A DNA stretch of 59,633 bases from Candidatus Gastranaerophilales bacterium (GTDB lineage: Bacteria > Cyanobacteriota > Vampirovibrionia > Gastranaerophilales > Gastranaerophilaceae): the NCBI GenBank assembly GCA_944325085.1, contig CALUYT010000037.1, forward strand, positions 1 to 59,633, written 5' to 3'. Position 1 is the stretch's first letter; every line of letters starts with the position of its first letter. The translations under genes and the position numbers were made by a program. Under the pieces are notes generated by a model. That model was not told the origin of the DNA and did not search any database. It saw only the letters and a program-made list of their open reading frames with translations. Shown in pieces: positions 24,216-32,712 of this stretch.

Positions 24216-26642
24216 ATGAGGACAGATTTTTTAGAAAAAGCTATTAATTTAAAAGACATTCCAAAAGAATGTCCTGTTGATATTTGCTTATTGGAAAATA
24301 ATGAAAAACAAATTGGGCAAATTTGTGATTTTTTGCAATCTGATAATAATCTGCTTTTAGTTAATGGTTTTAAAGGTAGCGGTAAAACGTTAGTTGTGGA
24401 TTATTCTCTTACTTACATTAATCCAGGAGCTTTAATTTTACATTATACCTGCTTAGAAACAACTATTCTTGATGATATGTTGTTGAGATTTTTTGATATA
24501 TTTAGAAATTATACGCTGTTAGGTAAAATTGTTCCTCCGAAAATAAAAGTGGAAAATTTTACACAAAAAATAAGTTCTTATTTTAATACAATAGATAGAC
24601 CTATTCTTATAGTATTAGATTCATTTGATGACATTGTGAAAAATAATAAGCCTGAAATTTTGAATTTTGTTAAACATTTGATGAAATTTCCAAATATAAA
24701 GGTTATTATTGTTTCTAAAGTTTTTAATTATGAAGATTTTGTTGATGTTGAATATCAAAAGGTTACAATGTTGCCTTTTTCTCAAAAAATATTTGAAAAA
24801 TATTTAAAAGAGCACGATATTAAACAAATTGGTGTTTTGTCAAATGAATTATATAAAATATCGAAAGGTTATTATAATTACCTTACATTGACTATAAATA
24901 TAATGAATTTGAGACAGTTGTCGTTAGTTAATTTTTTGGAATTATTTTCAAAAAGTTATATGGCGTTTCCGGAGTTTATTTTAAGGGAAGCTTTATCTTT
25001 AGTTGATCCTGTTAGCGCTCATTTATTTAGATTGTTGACAGTAATGCGTATTCCTATTCATGTAAATTTGTTAAAATCTTTGCATTTGTATGATGAGGCA
25101 AGAGTTTACTTTTTCGTTTCAAATTCAATATTGTCTGTTGATGGTGAATGTTTATATTTAAAAGATAATTTCAGAAGTTTATTAGAAAATCAAATTCCTG
25201 AAAATGTAATGATAAAATTACATACAGCTTGTATTGATTTATATAATACACAACTTCCTTTAAAACCGTTAGAAAGAGATTTGAAATTATCAAGGCAAAC
25301 TATGAGAAATGAAATAGAATATCATAGTATGTTTATTCCTAAAAAACCTGTAATTAATCCACAGGTTATTCAACCTTACGCGATACAAAATCCAATTGCT
25401 CAAAATCAAGTTAAATCAGCAGATAAAAATAATGTATTACCTGATAGCGAAAAGCAAAAAACTGAAGAAGTTTCAAAAGATGACATTATTAATAATATAA
25501 GTTTCATCATTGAAGATGAGGCTGTTTTAGATGGAATTGCCGATTCAATAAAAGATTTTATCAGTTCAACGACTCAAGATAACAAATTAGAACAAGAAAC
25601 ATCTAATATGACTTTGCAACAGATTTTGAATGCAGCAAGACAAGAAGAACAAAAATACAATTATAAAAGAGTTGTTATGTTGTATCAAAATGCTTTAACT
25701 AAAAAGAATGATGAAGATTTTTATACGTTTTTACCTTCAATATATGTAAGCTTGGCAAGAGCTTATCAAAAACTTTCGGATTGGTACGATGCTTTAGAAT
25801 ATTATACACAAGCTCAAGATTTTTATTATAATGCTTCAAATAATATAAAAGTCTATGAGGTTAAGTTAGATATTGCTAATATTTATTATCTAATGTACAA
25901 ACATGATAATGCGAAATTTATTTTGTCAGAACTTGAAAAAGCACCAGATATTCCAAATGAATTGCTAATAAGAGTTAAGATGGCAAGTGCAAAATTGAGT
26001 GAAGATGTAGATTTAGAATATAAGTATTATAAAGAAGCCATTCCTTTGGTTGAAAGTAATACAGATAAAATTATCTTGGCAGAACTTTATTATAAATATG
26101 CTGCAGTATGTGATGAAAAAGATGAATTAAATGAAGCTGCAAAATATTATAAAAAATGCGTAGATGTTGATTATAACCCAAAACACAATAATTATTTATC
26201 AAGAGCATTATCTAATTTGGCTGAATTATATGATGAAGTCGGCAGTACTAAATTAGCTGTAAAATATTATCTTGAAAGCATAAAAATTGATACTATTGTG
26301 AAAAATTATAATGGGTTATATTGCAGTACAATTCATTTGGCTGAAATTTTTGCATCAAAAGATGATAATAAAGCCATAGAATATATGAAAATGGCTGTTG
26401 AGTATGCTAAATTAACAAAAGAACCATTTTATATTGCAGGCGCAAATTTAGAATTTGGTGATTTTTATTTTGTAAGGCGTGATATGGAAAAAGCTTACAA
26501 GTATTTTATTGAAGCTTATAATGTTGCAAAAATTTCATTTACAAAAGATAATTTGGATAAAATAACAGAACGAATAGATGATGTTAAAAAGCGCGTAGTT
26601 GAACAAGATTTTAAGGCTTTTCAGGAAAAATATGGAAAATAA
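24216..26642 (+). CDS. STAND-type P-loop ATPase with TPR repeats
   Basis: 808 residues. The P-loop 'GFKGSGKT' (51-58) and Walker B 'ILIVLDSFDD' (130-139) are intact, typical of AAA/STAND signalling ATPases. A winged-helix-like region follows (to about 350), then a low-complexity linker (about 375-485), then a run of TPR helices from about 500 to 790 ('SLARAYQKLSDWYDALEYY', 'ALSNLAELYDEVGSTKLAV'). No membrane segment. It lies 7 bp after the diguanylate cyclase without its own ribosome site and overlaps rsmG by 11 bp, so it is inside an operon. Likely a signal-dependent scaffold or regulator; partner unknown. A related plan is seen in the 1195-residue protein at 35166. Confidence 0.82.
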   Translation: MRTDFLEKAINLKDIPKECPVDICLLENNEKQIGQICDFLQSDNNLLLVNGFKGSGKTLVVDYSLTYINPGALILHYTCLETTILDDMLLRFFDIFRNYTLLGKIVPPKIKVENFTQKISSYFNTIDRPILIVLDSFDDIVKNNKPEILNFVKHLMKFPNIKVIIVSKVFNYEDFVDVEYQKVTMLPFSQKIFEKYLKEHDIKQIGVLSNELYKISKGYYNYLTLTINIMNLRQLSLVNFLELFSKSYMAFPEFILREALSLVDPVSAHLFRLLTVMRIPIHVNLLKSLHLYDEARVYFFVSNSILSVDGECLYLKDNFRSLLENQIPENVMIKLHTACIDLYNTQLPLKPLERDLKLSRQTMRNEIEYHSMFIPKKPVINPQVIQPYAIQNPIAQNQVKSADKNNVLPDSEKQKTEEVSKDDIINNISFIIEDEAVLDGIADSIKDFISSTTQDNKLEQETSNMTLQQILNAARQEEQKYNYKRVVMLYQNALTKKNDEDFYTFLPSIYVSLARAYQKLSDWYDALEYYTQAQDFYYNASNNIKVYEVKLDIANIYYLMYKHDNAKFILSELEKAPDIPNELLIRVKMASAKLSEDVDLEYKYYKEAIPLVESNTDKIILAELYYKYAAVCDEKDELNEAAKYYKKCVDVDYNPKHNNYLSRALSNLAELYDEVGSTKLAVKYYLESIKIDTIVKNYNGLYCSTIHLAEIFASKDDNKAIEYMKMAVEYAKLTKEPFYIAGANLEFGDFYFVRRDMEKAYKYFIEAYNVAKISFTKDNLDKITERIDDVKKRVVEQDFKAFQEKYGK

Positions 26643-27222
26643 AGATTTTTACAATGAATATATGGATTTGTTTTTGGAAGAAAATTCTAAGGTTAATTTG
26701 ATTTCAAAAAATGACGAGAAATATTTGTGGGAGAAGCATGTTTTTGATTCTCTTGCTATTGAAAAGTTTTTTGATAAATATGGAGTGTGCGAAACTTTAT
26801 TAGATATTGGTACCGGTGGAGGTTTCCCATCTGTTCCTATAGCTTTAACATATAAAAATATAAAAGTTATAGCTGTTGATAGTATTGCAAAAAAAATTAG
26901 AGCTATTTTAGCAATTAAGGATAAATTAAATATCGAAAATATAGATCCAATATGTTCAAGAGTTGAAAATTTAGAAGGAAAATACGATGTAGTAACTTCC
27001 CGTGCGGTTTCTTCTTTGAATAAAATTTGTGAGTATGCCTTGCCAAAATTGAAGAAAAACGGTTATTTTGTGGCATATAAATCAAGAAAAACTCCTGAAG
27101 AAATTGAAGATGCTAAAAGTGTTTTGAAAAAATACAATGCAAAAATTATTGACATAATTGAATATGATTTGCCTTTAGATGAAAAATTGACAAGAAATCT
27201 TGTTATTATTAAACGTTTTTAA
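26632..27222 (+). CDS. rsmG: 16S rRNA (guanine-N7) methyltransferase RsmG
   Basis: SAM-dependent methylation of G527 of 16S rRNA. 196 residues from the ATG at 26632, which overlaps the previous gene by 11 bp and has AGGA upstream. Motifs: 'KVNLISKNDE' near 20, 'LWEKHVFDSLA', SAM-binding 'LLDIGTGGGFPSVPIAL' near 64, 'SRVENL' and 'VTSRAVSSL' near 120. The usual partner genes gidA/parAB are not adjacent. Confidence 0.94.
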   Translation: MENKDFYNEYMDLFLEENSKVNLISKNDEKYLWEKHVFDSLAIEKFFDKYGVCETLLDIGTGGGFPSVPIALTYKNIKVIAVDSIAKKIRAILAIKDKLNIENIDPICSRVENLEGKYDVVTSRAVSSLNKICEYALPKLKKNGYFVAYKSRKTPEEIEDAKSVLKKYNAKIIDIIEYDLPLDEKLTRNLVIIKRF

Positions 27223-27295
27223 TATTCCTTGATTTATAATTGAAATTTAGTTTTTATCTTATAAAATTAATGAAAAAGGGGTATTTGTAGGGAAA

Positions 27296-27712
27296 ATGAC
27301 TATAATAAATGACGTTTTTACTGTTCATACTAAGGGTAATACAGATATAATAGATATCACTCCGCAGATTCGCAATATTGTGTACAGTCATGAGCTTCAA
27401 AATGCTATAGTTTTTATTTATGCGCAAGGAAGTACAGTTTCGGTTACAAATATTGAATTTGAACCTGGACTATTGGTTGATTTGCCTGAGGCTTTAGAAA
27501 GAATTGCACCTATAGATTCAAGATATCATCATGATGAAATGTGGCATGATGGCAATGGTTATGCTCATATTAGAGCATCTATTGTTGGAAATTCAACTCA
27601 TGTGCCTCTTATAAATGGGGTTTTACAATTAGGACAGTGGCAGCAGGTTATATTAGTAGATTTTGATAATAAAGCTCGTGCAAGACAGGTTAATGTCCAA
27701 ATTATGTATTAG
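27296..27712 (+). CDS. YjbQ / UPF0047 family protein
   Basis: 138 residues, the full family length. The conserved core is visible: 'GSTVSVTNIEFEPGLLVDL' near 50, 'YHHDEMWHDGNGYAHIRAS' near 83, and 'GTWQ'-like 'GQWQQVILVDFD' near 117. Members have been described as secondary thiamine-phosphate synthase enzymes; the physiological role remains uncertain. AGGGAA precedes the ATG. It ends 3 bp from the convergent recG gene. Confidence 0.9.
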   Translation: MTIINDVFTVHTKGNTDIIDITPQIRNIVYSHELQNAIVFIYAQGSTVSVTNIEFEPGLLVDLPEALERIAPIDSRYHHDEMWHDGNGYAHIRASIVGNSTHVPLINGVLQLGQWQQVILVDFDNKARARQVNVQIMY

Positions 27713-27715
27713 TTT

Positions 27716-30109
27716 TTATATATCGAGTCCTGTAAACATTTCAAGTGATGTTACATTTTTTAGTAGTGGAAAATCTTCGATATTATAGTTTTTGACAAAA
27801 TCTATAGCTTCATTTCTTGCAAGTTCTAAGATTTTTGCATCTCTTACTATGTCAGAAATAATTAAATCAGGTAATCCGGATTGTCTTGTGCCTAAAAATT
27901 CTCCAGGTCCTCTAAGTTGTAAATCTTTTTCGGCAATAACAAACCCATCATTTGTTTCGGTCATTATGCTTAATCTTTCTTTTGTTTCTTGGCTTCTTGA
28001 AGATGTTATTAAGATGCAATATGATTGAAGACTGTTTCTTCCAACACGTCCTCTTAATTGGTGCAGTTGAGATAGTCCAAATCTTTCGGCATTTTCTATG
28101 ACCATTACTGTTGCATTTGGAACATCAACTCCAACTTCTACTACTGTTGTTGAAACAAGAATATCATATTCCCCATCTTTAAATTTTTTCATTACTTCAT
28201 CTTTTTCATCGTTTTTGAGTTTGCCGTGAAGCAGACCTATTTTAAATTGAGGGAAAACTTCTTGTTGTAATTTTTCAGCTTCAATTGTTGCAGCTTTAGC
28301 CGAAAGAGTTTCACTTTCATCTATCAATGGATATACAATATATGCTTGTCTTCCTGATTCCACTTCTCGTTTTATAAGTTCCCATACTTGTTTATGAGAA
28401 CCTGTTAATGATGTTTTTATTGGTTTTCTACCTTTTGGTAGTTCATTTATTACTGTTAAATCCAAATCTCCATGTACTGTTAGGGCTAAGGTTCTTGGAA
28501 TTGGGGTTGCTGTCATTGTTAATATTTGCGGGTTTTGTGATTTTTTCTTTAGAACATTTCTTTGTTTAACCCCAAATCTATGCTGCTCATCAACAACTAT
28601 TGCTCCAAGATTATTAAATTCTACATTTTCTTGAATTAGAGCGTGAGTTCCTACTGCAATATGAGTTTGACCGTTTTTGAGATCGGTTTCAAATTTTTGT
28701 CTTACTTTTTTGCCTTGGCTGCCTAAAAATAAACCAACACTTAATCCCATAGGTGTTAACCATTGAACTAAATTATTATAATGCTGTTGAGCAAGAATTT
28801 CTGTTGGTGCCATAAGGGCTCCTTGGTAGTTGTTTTCGATGGCTGCAAGAAGCATTATTGTTGCTACAACTGTTTTCCCGCTACCTACATCTCCTTGAAG
28901 TAGTCGTTGCATTGGTTTATCAGAGTCCATGTCGTGTAAAATTTCATTTACGGCTTGCTTTTGTCCTGATGTAAGTTCAAATGGTAAATTCTTTATAAAT
29001 TGTTGAACTAAGCCGTCTTTATGTACTTTAAGGGCATAAGAAGAGATGTTTTTGGTTGTATTTTCTCTGAGTCGTATTAGCTTTAATTGAATTAAGAATA
29101 ACTCTTCAAAAATTAGTGAAAATCTGGCATGTTCAAGCATTTCCATTGATTGAGGAAAATGTATTTGTTCTACTGCCATATTTTTATCCATTATACCTAA
29201 TCTTTTTCGGATAAAGTCCGGAATAATATTTTTTATATCGTTTTTGTATAGTTCTATAGCGTTAAATATTGCTTTTCTAAGTGTTTTTATACTTAAACCT
29301 TCACATACGGTATATATTGGAACTATTCTTGCGATGTTTAAGTTGGAGTTTTGATTTTCAAGAAATTCTCCACTCATAATTGAGTAGGAAGGTTTGTCCA
29401 TTGTAAGTTGGTTATTGTAATTGTTTCTTTTTACAATTCCAGAAATCATTATTCCTGCATTTTGAGGAAATTGTGCTTTCATTCTTTCTAAAAGATATTT
29501 ATTCCCTTTTGCGTTAAAGAAATTTAATTCAAACCTACCACTTTCGTCTGATATTACAACTTTTGTTATGGCCAAGTTGTTTCTTGTATTAAATGAAGAT
29601 ACTGATTTTATATATCCAAAAACTGTTGTTGTTTGTCCTTCTTTTAGATCTCTGATTAGTGTTCTTGAAGAATAATCTATATGTTTTTTAGGAAAATACA
29701 TCATCAAATCTTGTGCTGTGAAAATTCCCAGTTTATTAAATTTATAGGCAACTTTTGGACCTACACCTTTAATGTACATTACATCAACTTCTGAAGGGTG
29801 TTTTTGTCTTTGTAGTTGTCTTGTTTCTTCTTCCTGAGAAGCTTGTTTTTCTTGTTGAATTTCTGATTTTATAACTTTGATAAAATGTTCTATTGATTTT
29901 CTGCGTTCAGGAACTGAGGCATAAGGATACATTTCAAAAGCTTCAATAATCACTGCCCAGCGAGGATTTTTTTTTGATTTTTTATAGTTTTCTTTTGCTA
30001 TTTTTTTTATGAAACTTGAAAATTTTTGTGTTTTGCCGTGAATATCTATATATCGATATTTTACTTCGATATCAATAGCGGCTTTGATTTTGTCCAAGTT
30101 TTCAATCAT
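27716..30109 (-). CDS. recG: ATP-dependent DNA helicase RecG
   Basis: Branch-migrating helicase that remodels stalled forks and recombination intermediates. 797 residues, about 100 longer than E. coli RecG because of an N-terminal extension (about 1-105) with a charged linker. It continues with 'YIKGVGPKVAYKFNKLGI' (wedge/OB region), Walker A 'GDVGSGKT' near 400, 'VDEQHRFGVKQR' near 495, 'TATPIPRTL' and the C-terminal 'LHQLRGRVGR'. It has no ribosome site, and its promoter lies directly against the ATG. Confidence 0.96.
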   Translation of the reverse strand: MIENLDKIKAAIDIEVKYRYIDIHGKTQKFSSFIKKIAKENYKKSKKNPRWAVIIEAFEMYPYASVPERRKSIEHFIKVIKSEIQQEKQASQEEETRQLQRQKHPSEVDVMYIKGVGPKVAYKFNKLGIFTAQDLMMYFPKKHIDYSSRTLIRDLKEGQTTTVFGYIKSVSSFNTRNNLAITKVVISDESGRFELNFFNAKGNKYLLERMKAQFPQNAGIMISGIVKRNNYNNQLTMDKPSYSIMSGEFLENQNSNLNIARIVPIYTVCEGLSIKTLRKAIFNAIELYKNDIKNIIPDFIRKRLGIMDKNMAVEQIHFPQSMEMLEHARFSLIFEELFLIQLKLIRLRENTTKNISSYALKVHKDGLVQQFIKNLPFELTSGQKQAVNEILHDMDSDKPMQRLLQGDVGSGKTVVATIMLLAAIENNYQGALMAPTEILAQQHYNNLVQWLTPMGLSVGLFLGSQGKKVRQKFETDLKNGQTHIAVGTHALIQENVEFNNLGAIVVDEQHRFGVKQRNVLKKKSQNPQILTMTATPIPRTLALTVHGDLDLTVINELPKGRKPIKTSLTGSHKQVWELIKREVESGRQAYIVYPLIDESETLSAKAATIEAEKLQQEVFPQFKIGLLHGKLKNDEKDEVMKKFKDGEYDILVSTTVVEVGVDVPNATVMVIENAERFGLSQLHQLRGRVGRNSLQSYCILITSSRSQETKERLSIMTETNDGFVIAEKDLQLRGPGEFLGTRQSGLPDLIISDIVRDAKILELARNEAIDFVKNYNIEDFPLLKNVTSLEMFTGLDI

Positions 30110-30116
30110 ATCTGTA

Positions 30117-30145
30117 ATTTTACATTAAGATTACTTTGATGACAA
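30117..30145 (-). promoter_or_regulatory. recG promoter, candidate leaderless
   Basis: On the minus strand: TTGTCA (30145-30140), 17-base spacer, TAAAAT (30122-30117), then 7 bases to the ATG at 30109. The mRNA would start at or next to the start codon. Confidence 0.55.
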
Positions 30146-30153
30146 TTAGTAAA

Positions 30154-30184
30154 ATAAAAGAGAACATTATATGTTCTCTTTTAT
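30154..30184 (-). terminator. Terminator of the LysM gene
   Basis: Perfect 14-bp stem (30154-30167 with 30171-30184) with a TAT loop, placed 6 bp past the stop codon of the LysM gene and just before the recG promoter. Confidence 0.9.
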
Positions 30185-30189
30185 GGTAA

Positions 30190-31038
30190 TTATTTGTTAT
30201 TTATATGTTTATCCAGTTGTTTTTGAAGTTCGTTTATAAAGTTTGAATATTCCTCTTTATCAAGTTTTTTTATTGTTTTATATCTACCTAGAGCATCAGG
30301 TCTTTTTAGGTTTCCGTTTTTATCTAGTTCAAAATCAAAATTTGTACTATATATTGATACTCCTGGAGAATTGTATGATACTTTGGAAACTTTTCCGTTT
30401 GGGTCTGCTTCTACAAGTAAATGTGCTTCGGTATCTCCGTAGCGTTTATCATTTTGTTTTTTTGTAATAATTAGTCCAGTTGGTGAACTTCTGAAAGTGT
30501 ATGATTTTTCAACGATGAGTTTGTTTGAATCTTTATTTAGAGTTTCGCTCCAGTAATTTGCACCATTTTCTCCAAATTCTGCGTATAATTTATTATCAAC
30601 ATCATTTACGTGAGTTGCTTTATAGAGTTGTTTTTCAGAATATGATGCATATGGATTTTGCGGATAGACAATATCTTTTATTTTTTCTGCAGTTTCCATT
30701 ACTGCTTGTTTTGGATTTTTTTGTTTTGATGCGGGTGTTGTTATTTTATCAGGTTGTTTATTTGTGCCTGGTAAATATATAACATCATTAACTTCTAATG
30801 TATTTGCAGATTCAATAGATTTTTTATTGTTTAATTTCGCAATTGCATACATCATATTTGAAATTTCAGAATTTGTTGCATTTTTTTTGTTAAGTTGTTT
30901 TTTTGCAATATTCCAAAGGTTATCTCCCTTTTTTACTGTATAAGATATTTTATTTTGATCTGTTACTTCTGTTTCTGAATATTTTTTTTTGTAGTATGTC
31001 TGTTGTTCCCCTGTTGTATAAATATTAAATGAAACCAA
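30190..31038 (-). CDS. LysM-domain protein without classical signal peptide
   Basis: 282 residues. A single LysM domain at about 31-92 ('YTVKKGDNLWNIAKKQL' to 'LEVNDVIYLPG') predicts peptidoglycan or chitin-type glycan binding. The remaining 190 residues are unrecognised, with Lys/Pro-rich linker at 92-115 and a beta-rich C-terminus. No hydrophobic export signal is seen at the N-terminus. The start is TTG at 31038, supported by TAGGAGGA 5 bases upstream. Own terminator, and isolated from the upstream gene by another terminator. Confidence 0.82.
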   Translation of the reverse strand: MVSFNIYTTGEQQTYYKKKYSETEVTDQNKISYTVKKGDNLWNIAKKQLNKKNATNSEISNMMYAIAKLNNKKSIESANTLEVNDVIYLPGTNKQPDKITTPASKQKNPKQAVMETAEKIKDIVYPQNPYASYSEKQLYKATHVNDVDNKLYAEFGENGANYWSETLNKDSNKLIVEKSYTFRSSPTGLIITKKQNDKRYGDTEAHLLVEADPNGKVSKVSYNSPGVSIYSTNFDFELDKNGNLKRPDALGRYKTIKKLDKEEYSNFINELQKQLDKHINNK

Positions 31039-31095
31039 AATATCCTCCTATAAAATTTTATTTTCCCCGTGTAAATATAAAAACATTTTTAATGA

Positions 31096-31129
31096 AAAAA
31101 TTGCCCGAAATTAATCTCGAGCAATTTTT
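31096..31129 (-). terminator. Terminator downstream of the 31150-31557 gene
   Basis: AAAAATTGC (31096-31104) pairs with GCAATTTTT (31121-31129), with three further pairs after one mismatch; A/T runs on both sides. Confidence 0.8.
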
Positions 31130-31149
31130 GTTTGAAAATTTGTTTTTTA

Positions 31150-31557
31150 TTATTTTGAATTAACAATGTTTTTGTACATATTGTTATGAGGTGCATTATT
31201 ACTAAGTTTTATGATTTTTTCAAATGTAAATTTTAGTGGATTTTCTTTTTTATTATTTACGTAATCTGTTGTTTTGACTAGTTCATATTCATTTAATGAA
31301 TATGGAACAGAGGTGTTCTTTTTTGGTTTAAATGTGGAAAATCTTACGATATTTTTTCCATTTTGGTTTTGTAATATATCTAATTTTAATCGTGTTGTAA
31401 GATGTGCAGAATCAATATTTTTTCTTGCAGTGTTTAGTTTTTCAAATTTACCTTTTTCAACTGCGTAATCTACAACTTTTTTTAAATCTTCGCTATGTAA
31501 AAATTTAGCTTGAAAATTTATATTCGATTGAGGGGTATTTGTATTTAGTGTAATCAT
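31150..31557 (-). CDS. Small unknown protein with N-terminal NINFQA motif
   Basis: 135 residues, function not recognised. Residues 1-12 are Asn/Thr-rich, then 'NINFQA' at 12-17, the F-x-G/A pattern shared with two other unknown proteins here. The rest is basic with a few helices and beta strands; no signal peptide or membrane helix. AAGGATAAAAC precedes the ATG. It starts 19 bp after ruvB and is probably its operon partner, ending at a terminator. Confidence 0.72.
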   Translation of the reverse strand: MITLNTNTPQSNINFQAKFLHSEDLKKVVDYAVEKGKFEKLNTARKNIDSAHLTTRLKLDILQNQNGKNIVRFSTFKPKKNTSVPYSLNEYELVKTTDYVNNKKENPLKFTFEKIIKLSNNAPHNNMYKNIVNSK

Positions 31558-31576
31558 GTTTTATCCTTTTTATTTT

Positions 31577-32653
31577 TTAAAATAAACTTTGTTGTTGGCA
31601 GTTTTTAATTTTAGTATTGTAACCAAGATGCCTGTATGTTGCAGGAGAAACTTTTCTGCCTCGAGGGGTTCTTTGTAGTAATCCTGCTTGTAGTAAGAAT
31701 GGTTCACAAACATCTTCAATTGTTCTAACATCTTCACCTATTGCTGCAGCAATTGTTTCAATACCAACAGGGCCTCCATCATATTTTTCTATGATAAGTT
31801 TTAGAAGGTTTCTATCAGTGGTATCCAGCCCAAATTCATCAATTTTTAGAATATCTAAAGATTGGTTTGCAATGTCTTTTGTAATTTTTCCATTATGTTT
31901 TACTAATGCATAATCGCTAACTCTTTTTACTAATCTGTTTGCGATACGAGGTGTTCCTCTGGATCTTCTTGCTATTGCAAGAGCCCCTTCATCATCTATT
32001 TCTATATTTAAAATTCCTGCGGTACGTTTTATAACTTGTGATAATTCTTCGTCGGTATAAAATTCTAATCTGTGAATTATTCCAAATCTATCTCTTAGTG
32101 GTCCGGATAGTTCTCCGGCTTTGGTTGTAGCTCCGATTAGTGTGAATTTTGGAAGCGGAACTCTAAGAGTTTTTACTGTTTGACTTTTACCTGTTGTCAT
32201 ATCAAGGTAAAAATCTTCCATTGCAGGGTATAGGATTTCTTCTGCGACTTTGTTTAGTCTATGTATTTCATCTATAAATAGAATTTCTCCGCCTTGAAGT
32301 GACATTAGTATTCCGATAATATCACGAGGTCTTTCAAGAGCTGGTGCGGATGTTATTTTTATATCAACTCCCATTTCTTGGGCAATAACACCTGCAAGTG
32401 TTGTTTTTCCAAGACCTGGTGGTCCGTAAAATAATAAGTGATCAAGCGGTAATTCTCGTTTTTTTGCTGCTTGTATTGTTATTTTTAAGGTGTCTTTTAG
32501 AGCAGATTGACCTATATAGGTATCAAAAGATTTTGGACGAATACAGTTTTCAAAGTTTTTGTCTAAATCTATAGCTTCAGGTTTTACAACAGGATTTTTC
32601 TTTTCTGTTGTTTGTTGTGTATTCAAATCGTTGTCATCACTTATAATGCTCAT
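31577..32653 (-). CDS. ruvB: Holliday junction branch migration ATPase RuvB
   Basis: Hexameric motor that with RuvA drives branch migration of Holliday junctions. About 358 residues. '[12 protein letters not shown]' near 38, Walker A '[12 protein letters not shown]' near 76, '[10 protein letters not shown]' near 127, sensor '[19 protein letters not shown]' near 173, and C-terminal winged helix with 'LLQRTPRGR' near 335. The ATG at 32653 is chosen over the GTG at 32662 because TAGGTGA is well placed before it. The N-terminal ~30 residues are a polar extension. ruvA and ruvC are not in the window. Confidence 0.96.
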   Translation of the reverse strand: MSIISDDNDLNTQQTTEKKNPVVKPEAIDLDKNFENCIRPKSFDTYIGQSALKDTLKITIQAAKKRELPLDHLLFYGPPGLGKTTLAGVIAQEMGVDIKITSAPALERPRDIIGILMSLQGGEILFIDEIHRLNKVAEEILYPAMEDFYLDMTTGKSQTVKTLRVPLPKFTLIGATTKAGELSGPLRDRFGIIHRLEFYTDEELSQVIKRTAGILNIEIDDEGALAIARRSRGTPRIANRLVKRVSDYALVKHNGKITKDIANQSLDILKIDEFGLDTTDRNLLKLIIEKYDGGPVGIETIAAAIGEDVRTIEDVCEPFLLQAGLLQRTPRGRKVSPATYRHLGYNTKIKNCQQQSLF

Positions 32654-32712
32654 AAATATCACCTATGTAATGTTATGATAGCACAAATTAAGGGTTTTGA
32701 ACATAGCAGGAT

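Noticed and set aside
24216-26642. Antiphage STAND (Avs-like) defence protein
   Set aside because: The context is housekeeping (rsmG, yjbQ) and a diguanylate cyclase, and no effector domain is fused, so a signalling role is more likely.
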